The notes under the pieces: model-generated
What the model was told of the DNA's origin: nothing
What the model saw: the letters and a program-made list of their open reading frames with translations, nothing else
The model's database searches: none
Program-made: the position numbers and the translations under genes
Source: Lytechinus pictus
Taxonomy: Eukaryota; Echinodermata; Echinoidea; Temnopleuroida; Toxopneustidae
Assembly (NCBI RefSeq): GCF_037042905.1
Contig: NC_087247.1
Coordinates: forward strand, 63,387,420-63,451,419
Direction of reading: 5' to 3'
Length of the DNA: 64,000 nucleotides
In this document: piece by piece, positions 26,457 through 35,994 of the stretch
How the letters are laid out: the number at the start of each line of letters is the position of its first letter
How positions within the stretch are numbered: position 1 is the first letter of the stretch

Positions 26457-29400
26457 CATGTTAGTATATTATTATTCTTATTTTTTATTCGGAATTTCAA
26501 ACAACAAACAGAACCGTAAAATGATAACATTACAAAGTATGACAGAATTTTATAAAGGACTCCCCCGCGGCAGTCCTTGAGTTGCTTGGAAGAAAAAAGA
26601 AATGTAAAATTCCTGTCACCCGCAAGTCATTCCTTCCGATTCCAGGTAAGGCAGCGAGTGATTACTAATATTACTAATAATAACTTATACTAATGCTGCT
26701 ATTGATAACAATTAATAAAATGATACTAATACTATGTATCTTACTAATATCAAATGTGACAAGAAAATCTAACGGCATTGTGTATTACGAGTCCAACGTG
26801 TCTAAAATTCAAGTTTCAAATACTAATACCTACCAGCTTTGATTTTGCAAACGAAACCTCCAAGAAGTTGACAGTTATTCTGATACCATTTGCCCGAAAC
26901 ATCATCTACATAAAAAAAAGGATAAGTTCTTGAATTCGAGGTGTAACACGAACATGAAGAATAATTCACACTTAGTCTCTTTTCTAAACTCTGTACAAAA
27001 TATACACGTATATTATTTTTTAATATTAAATTAGTCTAAACTTAAAATGTAAGGGACATTTACTTACTGGTTGCCATATAAGCACAATCAGTTTGAGCGT
27101 ATGTGTTAGTTGGAAGACCAGGTGCCCAGTTGGTATAGGAGGATGTGGTCTCATGGGCCCATGACCATGTGCCATCAGCCACAGAATCTATTCAAAAATA
27201 CAACACAGTAAGAAATACACACAACACAAACTATATGACTATATGTGATTGAACTAAGTGGTATTCAGTAGCGGACCGTGACCCGGAGGAGACAAAGCAT
27301 TTGAGGGGCACTGTATTGTTTGTGAACAATGCTGTGCCCCCCATGCTTTGTCTCCTCCGGGTCACGGTCCGCCACTGGGTATTATCTTAAGTAAAAAAAT
27401 AATTGAATGCCCCTCCGAATTGTCATACTAATCGTGATATGATAATCATGATAATGTATTATTAAGCGTTGTATCAATTATCGTCATTATACTTATAGAC
27501 ATTTCACAATAATGATAACGATATTATGAGCTCTCGTGTGACTAACATCCAACTATATAATGGTCATCAGAGGTCTACTCCTTGCACCAATAATGTTTAA
27601 ATCTCCCCCAAAATCATTAACGCAAGGGTTCAATCTTAAGATCAATCTTTTGTTTGTCAAAAGCATTATCAGATGTTATAAGTAATGGACCCATTTTCTT
27701 CCTATGTTAAAACTGTGTTGTTTTTCAATGGGAAGTCATATATTTACCTGAGTATCCAAACCACATATTGTCTACATTTTCAGCGTTGATCGTTGCCATG
27801 TTACTTGCAATAAAACTATTTTCAGGATCACTGTGGATGGTGAAATAATAGTTACATAAAAACATTATTTATCTAAAACTTTTGTATTGATTTCTTGCAC
27901 ATCTATGAAACCTTTCAATTCATCTCTTCCAAAAGCCTACATAGATTTATACAGCCACAATTTATTTTTGTTCACAGAAAATTTAATACCGTTTGAATGT
28001 TTGGATAATTTGCATAGTTTTTGCCAATATGCCTATATGCGACAAATATCAATTTTCATGAAATAGTTCAGATATTATTAACGAGCAGAATGATTATATT
28101 ATATAATCCTCCTGGCAATAGATGCTTTATGACCGCTTTTGTAAAAAGAATAAGATCTCTACTCGTTCAAGGTAATTTGGCGACTTAGTATACTGTATAT
28201 CTGAATAAGATGTGAAAGTCCCGGCTTCTCGAGTTGGTATAGATGTACGCCTTTTATCATGAATAGTATAACTATTTGGCGAAATGTATACGATACAAAC
28301 CTTAGAATAGAGGCCATATAACCTCCCTGTGCATCGCAGTAATATTTTGCATCAAACCATGTCCTTAGGAGTGAGTTAAACTGATAACATTGACCACCGT
28401 GTAGAATCCATCCTGGTGCACATGTACCTGGTATTAATATAAAAGAATATGATTATCTGCGATCTGTAAACACGGTAGTCTGTATTGAACGTCAAAATGA
28501 GGTACAAATGATGTTCATATCCTCAAGGTCTAATCGAACTGTCAGCGAAACATCAAAATCCTCCCCAAAACACCGTAAAATCATTGCTGGAGTATATAGC
28601 TATAGCTTGAATGAAATAAATTTCTGTCAGTTCCAATAATTTCAAGTAAGCACTATTGATGGTTCAATTTTAAGAAACATACAAATGTAGAAAATCTAAT
28701 AACTTAGTAGGTCCTTCCAATTTGTGTATTACTAAATGTATAATTTAATTGTTGCTCTTGTTTTATTCAATGTATCGCTACAGGCCCAAGTCCAATAATA
28801 AGAATAAAGAGTCTGAAGAAGAGTACGCAACGCGCCTTTTCAATCTTTATTGTATACTGGGGTGCACGCCTTATACATTTCGAATTTAGATATGAAGACA
28901 GTTGCAAAATGTGTACAAAAAAGGGAAGAGCTGTGCGTTGCTTGATGATATTAGGATTTAATTACTAACCTTCTGGTCTTTCACAAATGAATCTCTTCTT
29001 TTCATCACAGCTATCAACGCTCCATAAACCATTGTTATCAAATCGTTCGATTTGTGCACAGCCATTCGGAGAGAACCTGACAGAAAAATACAGGTAATAA
29101 ATTCAACAATTTGGTGAGCTAACCAAAATTTCCGAGAGAAAACCCCTGTACACTTTCCCGAGCAAAATGATCGACCAATATATAGCCACCGTATATTAAA
29201 TATGTTTGATATGTATTTACTTATGATAAGGGTTAGCCTTATCATTAGTTTTAATTACTAATAATGTACCGTAGCTATGGGTTTATGATGTTTCAAGAAA
29301 TTTGAAAAGTGGGGGAAATGCATGTCCATGATAAATCCCAAGAGTTTAATACTCACGAATTATCTGGTTGTCCTAAATCAGTATTCCAGTTAGAAAAAGA

Positions 29401-32400
29401 AGTTGTATCAGTCCCATCTTGCCATATATAGTTCCCCTGGCCTTGGTTCTAAACACAAAATAACAGGGCTAAACTTAGTCTAGACTATGACAGACGGTCG
29501 TTAAACAATCAACTATGATAATCTTGTATTTTTAAAAGAGTTTTAGCAATGATTTGGCATCACACAACAGAGGCCATAATAGATGGATTATGATAATTCT
29601 GTATGGCTATTCTTTGCGACGTAAACTTCTGACAAATCGAAGTTGTAGCCAAACTGAAACAGAAATGAAATGGTGTAATTTTTGTTTTGCTTGAACTTAT
29701 TATGATTTAAACGATCATCATGATTTTTTCGATGTTTTTGGTATATTCAGATAGTCCCTGATTCAAAATTTAAAACACCAATAGAAATATGCTATTACTG
29801 CTGACACTATTTTTAGGCGTTATTAGAGATCTAAGATTTTAAAAATGGGGAACCACTCCCTTTTGTGAGTTATGTAAGGTATAACTCTCAAAGATTTTAA
29901 GAATACAGATTAGTTTGACAAGTACGTTTCATTTTTTTTTTCAATTTTATTGTGTCATCCAATATTTTATTGAAGTGTCATGTGGACCAACTTTCATTCA
30001 TATTTTAAAAGTCCCAGAATCCATTCCTATCCTCTTTTTCCCTCATCAACCCAATAGAATAGAACCATCTTACCCTATCACTCAGACCTGTCCAGTATGG
30101 AATGTTAGCCTTGGATGCTTGGATGGAGTTAGCAAAGGTCTGCTCACCAGCATCATTGATGGAGATTACGTAACCATCAAGAAGAGTACAGTATGTGATT
30201 GCATCATTGATGTTCTTAGTATCAGAAACCCACCTGTAACACTTGCCATTGTATGGTTCCCAGCCATTCACCGTGTCACATTTAGGAACAACATCTGTTA
30301 GAAATAAGTTCATTATAAAAATTAGAACTTTCGCAAGCTACATACGTAAAAAATTCAAATGTTGAAGAGAACCCAATTATTTTCCCCACGAGGACTAACA
30401 TATATCAATTAAGAAAAAAAGAAACGTATATAGACTTGAAATATGTATTGCATATAGTGCTAATAGGTACCTTCGAAAGAAACATACAGAAATTTAAAAG
30501 ATGAGATTTGATGAGTGTACTTCTCATTTTCTTAGATTAAACATGTAATTATCAGTTATTAAAAAAATTACTTGCAATTTACAGCAAACAATCAACGTAG
30601 CAAGTTTGTTAAGTTTTATAGCCATGATAATATATAGAAGATATCAATACAAACAGCATTTAAAAGAAGAGTACTCACTGATTGATCTTGAGCAAATAAA
30701 CCAGTTGAGAGCTAAACATTGTTCATCATACCATTGTCCGGATGGTTTCATTTCTGCACAATCCTCTCCTAATCCATCATAGTTATCAGGCTGACCGGGT
30801 GCCCAATTTCTAAAAGGAATAAGAGTTGAGTCTATAACGACAACAACTATTACGTGTATGATGATGCTGATATAAATATGACGAAAACAATGATGATGAT
30901 GATTACGATTATGGTGATGATGATGATGATAATAATGCTGCTGAAAATGATAATGATCATGATGATAATGATGATGACGATGATTATGATGATAATGAAT
31001 ACTGTGCGTTCTTTTTTTTCAGTTTTGTTATTCATTATTGAAAAAATTCCCCTATTAAAATCAAATTTAATGAATTGGTTCATATCATATTACACTGACG
31101 TATATGGGTACAGGGAGGGATGTGGAATGTTGGTCAGTAGTAAAGCGTCATGGGTTTGATCCCCGATCGAGAAATACCAAAGACTTTGAAAATATGACCT
31201 TCTATTTTCTTGTCAGGTGCTCGACAAAACAGTTCATAAGAGGTGAAATGGCTAGTACCATAGGTAATTTTTTATTATTATTATTTCATATAAAAAGAAA
31301 CAGGTTTGAAAATGTTCATTAGCATTTTAAACAAAATTTCTTAAATATAGGAGCATTTAGCCGTTTTATCTTGCTTTATTATAATTAGGCAAATGTCTTC
31401 CTTTTCTTTGAGGATCAAAAATATAACAATTCATTTATTATCATATCCACGAGATAATCATCAATTAAGCCTATTTAAAGGACAAGTATATATACTTGCT
31501 ATAATGAAAAGTTAATTTGGATTAAAAACATCCATATGCATTTAACACAGAAAAAATCATTAAAATCGGATGTCAAATAAGTAAGCAATGGCATTTTAAA
31601 GTTTAACTTAATCTCATGGAGCAGTTATTTGCACATCCTGCATGTCCTGGTCGGTATGCAAAATAATGAGGGGATTGATGATGTCACCCACTCACTATTT
31701 CATTTGTATATCATTATGAAATATGAGATATTCTAATTTTCTCCTCATTATCTTGTGAATCAAGTTTTATTCTTCTCTGAGCACGTGGAATTAGCATTGT
31801 TTTAACATTATGGTTCATTGTGCCTTAATATCAAATGTGTAAATATTGAAATATTGTATAATTCTAACAATAAAAAACAAATAAATAGTGAGTGACGGAC
31901 ATCATCGATTATCTCATTTGCATGTGACCGCTTAGATGTGCATATAACTGTTTTGTGAAAACTAAGCGAAACGTTAAAAATGTCATAACTTTCTTTTTTA
32001 CATCCGATTTTAATAATTTTTTCAGCATTAGCTTGTTTCATTTTTTTCTATTGATTCGAATCAACTTTTTTTCTGGGTTGTACTTGATCTCTAAGTGTTC
32101 GCTTCGCTTATTGCATTTTTTCGCACGAATACACTGTCACAAATTGGTAATTTCAAGAGCAATGTTATACTTACGCCATCGATGTATCTAAAGGAGTACC
32201 ATCAACCCATTCGAAGCTACTGTCAGTTTGAATATCATGTAAACCAATCCAGAAAACTTCAGGATAGATTGATATCTGCTGCGTCAACCAAGTCTGTTAA
32301 AAAAATTAAAAATGTGCGAGGTATTTCATTCCTTTAACCATTAAAGATCCCTTGACATGCAAATGCATTATATCTTCTGTTAATTTGTATGACTCTTTAC

Positions 32401-35400
32401 TTCACAAAATCATTACCAGTTTGGGTTTAAATGTGCATCATATCATTTCAATATTTTTATTTCATTTTTCTTTCATATTTCTGCAGTATGATAAGCCCCG
32501 CCCCCTTAATATCCACTAGATCACTTGTATGTTCCCTCTTGTGATGTCACAGGAGACTGAAATAAGCATAGCAATACGCAATGCTATGTATTTTGCAATG
32601 CATAACTAACTTACATGCCATTGCTAACAATGGCATCACGAGTCTTTATACAATACCTTATCCAGTGTTTCCACTCTTCCCGAAATTCGAGAAATTATAG
32701 GAAATTTTGACTTTTTCCAGGAAAGGTTCGGAAAATGAAAAAATTCCAGGAAATTTCGGGAAATCCGAAAATTACAATTAAACAACAATTAAACGTAGCA
32801 ACTATTAATATTCAGGTTATATTTACATAAATTTTTACCTCCATACTTAGCTCAAAATTTTCCGCTCGCGCTCCGCGCTCGCATTTTGTAATTTTTTTCC
32901 TATTTTTAAAGAGGGCGTGAACAAAAAAATAATGCTAAATTTCTTGACTTTGGCCAACTGGACAAAATTTAGGCTCGCTGTATTATTGCCCGATTTTGTT
33001 TAAAATCAAACTTTAAAATTCCAGGAAATATCTATGAATTTCAGGAAATTTGGGATTCAGTTTCGGGAAATTTATTTTGGAGCTTTGGAAACTTTGACCA
33101 CATCACAACCATTCAAACTGTCATAGTTCTTGCTTTGTCAAAAATGTTTTTGGAAAAAAAGGTTGTTAAGTGGCATTGCATAAATATCTTCCATCTCGCC
33201 CAAACTACCAATCAAAAGCCAATAACCTCATTGCTGCTTATAATAGCCTCAACCACAAAACCTTTGAATTTCGAATTGAATCAAGTACAGTACTCTAGAA
33301 CAGAAATGTGGATATTCATAGCATAAATAAACTCATTTCAGATTTTCTTATGGAAAATATCCTTCTAAAGATACAAGCCTAAAACAATATGGTCCGGTGA
33401 ACCTTAAACCCTGGTTGAGATAAAATTATGGGAAGCTATATGCATTAAACATATTTTATTTATACCTCATGCTCCATTGGGATTTTTCCGATGCTTTAAT
33501 AGTGAAGAAAACTATTGCATCTAATATATCAAAATAGTTTGTAATGCTTTGAGTCATATATGACGTTAAATAGATAATTATGGAGATCCACATCACATAT
33601 GGCTCCCCATAACTAAATCACAAGTAAAGACCATGGTTTGAATCAAATATTTAATGGTTTGCTTACATTCATATCTCTCGATGTTATGACGGCAAGTTCA
33701 GCTTGATTATTTTGGCAGTAATCCCTGGCCAGCTGGAATGGACGGAGTGTGGATACCAGTAAAAAACATGTGTCTTGATATTTCAGCCATCCACTACCAC
33801 AGTCTTGAGATAATGCTTGAAAATAAAAAAAAATGAAGGTAATACTATTGTTATCCTTGAACCTGAAATACCATTATAAATCCAGCTTTCTGTTTTAATC
33901 CATTTTATATTTTCACTGATTTACATTTTACCATAAAATGTCGGAATTACATATACAGTTAAAAGTAGATGGAGACCTCCCATTAGACAAAGGTGTATGA
34001 CGTTAAAATGTCCATTTCATCCATCCATCCATCCATTCCTTGTTTTTATTTGGCAATAAGTCATGATTGACTATTTTTGCCACCCACTGTATGAAAAGTA
34101 GGGTAACAATTTTATTTAGTATTATTATTTTTATTATCATTTTTTCATCCCAACAGTAAGGTTATTCTCATTTAAATAAAACAAAAGAAAATCAAACTGG
34201 AATAACACCGAAATGTCCATCGAAATATGAAAGCTATAGTTTTGCTCAATTTCAGGATACATTTACATCCTGGTTGGAATGGAAATGAGGAAACCGATAA
34301 CATCACCCATTCATATGAATATATTTTTCTTTAATTTTATTTATATGGAATAAGAGACATTAATGTGATTATGTGTAATTGCCAGTGCTGTAACACCACT
34401 GTGATTTGATGAAGAGTAACATTATTTTGATAATAAAGATTTTTGTTACTTTTCTCTATTCACTCAAATCAGGTTATTGTCAGGATGGGATTAACATTAA
34501 GTTTGCAACAAGGACGATTTCTTATCCTCATGTTCAGCGATTAAATTTTATCAATTTCATAAATCAGAGGACTAAAAGAAACTATTATGTCAAAAGCATA
34601 AACGAAGAAGCGACAATATCCATAATCAATTTCCATGGTTTATTCAAATTTCAGTTCCATTTATCGCAATTTGGGAGGGGAGAGTGGGCGCCCTTAAAAA
34701 GTATATAAAACTGAAGAAGCCTACCCTGCTGCATAAAATATGTACAGCTAAAGAAATGAATGATTTGATTAATTAATCAATCAATCTATCAATCTATTTC
34801 TAAATAAATAAAATAATAAGAAATATATTTTTTTTTAATAGATGTACAAAATTTAAACTAAAATACAAAAATTAATTAATAATTAGCTAATGATTATAGA
34901 ATAAATAAATGAATAAATAACTAATTAAATAAATAACTAAATAAATACATAAATAAATAATCAATTAATCAAAATATACAAATAGGTAAATAATGAATAG
35001 ATTTTGTGTTGACCTTAAGTTTAATTTATGTTAACTTAATCTTCGTTCATTGTTACTTCACAACGAAGACTGTGTATAACAAATTTGATTTAAATGTATT
35101 AGTTCAGGTTTTTATCAATTATCTCCAAGTACGAGACTATCGTGTGGATTGTCATTATCTCTCAAGATATGCAGATCTAGCAGTTGTCCTCCATATCCGC
35201 CCCCAAAATAAGAACTTGTCAAAACAACTGTTGGTTTTAGTAACATGTTGTTTAATTATTTTGTTTACTTTCGGATAAGATAACCTTGGAAAATCTTTGA
35301 AAAGGGGTCCATTCTTAACTAGAACATTGCTTCTTATTAACCATGTTAACTGTGATCTGTAATACAATTCAATACAATTGAACAAGAGTACTCTCCATCA

Positions 35401-35817
35401 TTTAAAAATTATATATATCCTGTTGGTTATAATTATTATATCCTAATCTACCGTTGTTTTTCGATTCTCTAAGACAAGCATAGCTATGAGCAGAGGCGGG
35501 TCCATCGGGGACAGGGGTAACCTCCCTCTATGATTTTGGAGTAGTGAAGAAAAAGAAAAGAAAATTAAAATAAAGGAAAAGGGAGGGTATGGGAGATAGG
35601 TGAGTATCGAATTGAGACATCTGTGTTACGTAATCATTTTAACGGAGGTAAAATGACGTCACTACTAGGTTATCTTTCCCCCCACATACCATCCTCCACT
35701 ATCAAAATATCTTCATGATGCCTCTGTCTTTTCCTACTCCAACAACCATGACAACAAACCATTACCAATACCTTGGTGTTATTGACTTTTGACTATCATA
35801 TTGATCAATGTATTAAT

Positions 35818-35848
<31 letters not shown>

Positions 35849-35914
35849 TGATCAATACCTTGGTATTGGCATTTTGAACTTTGCAGGAGAAAAATTTTCA
35901 ACTCCCCTCTCTCT

Positions 35915-35994
<80 letters not shown>

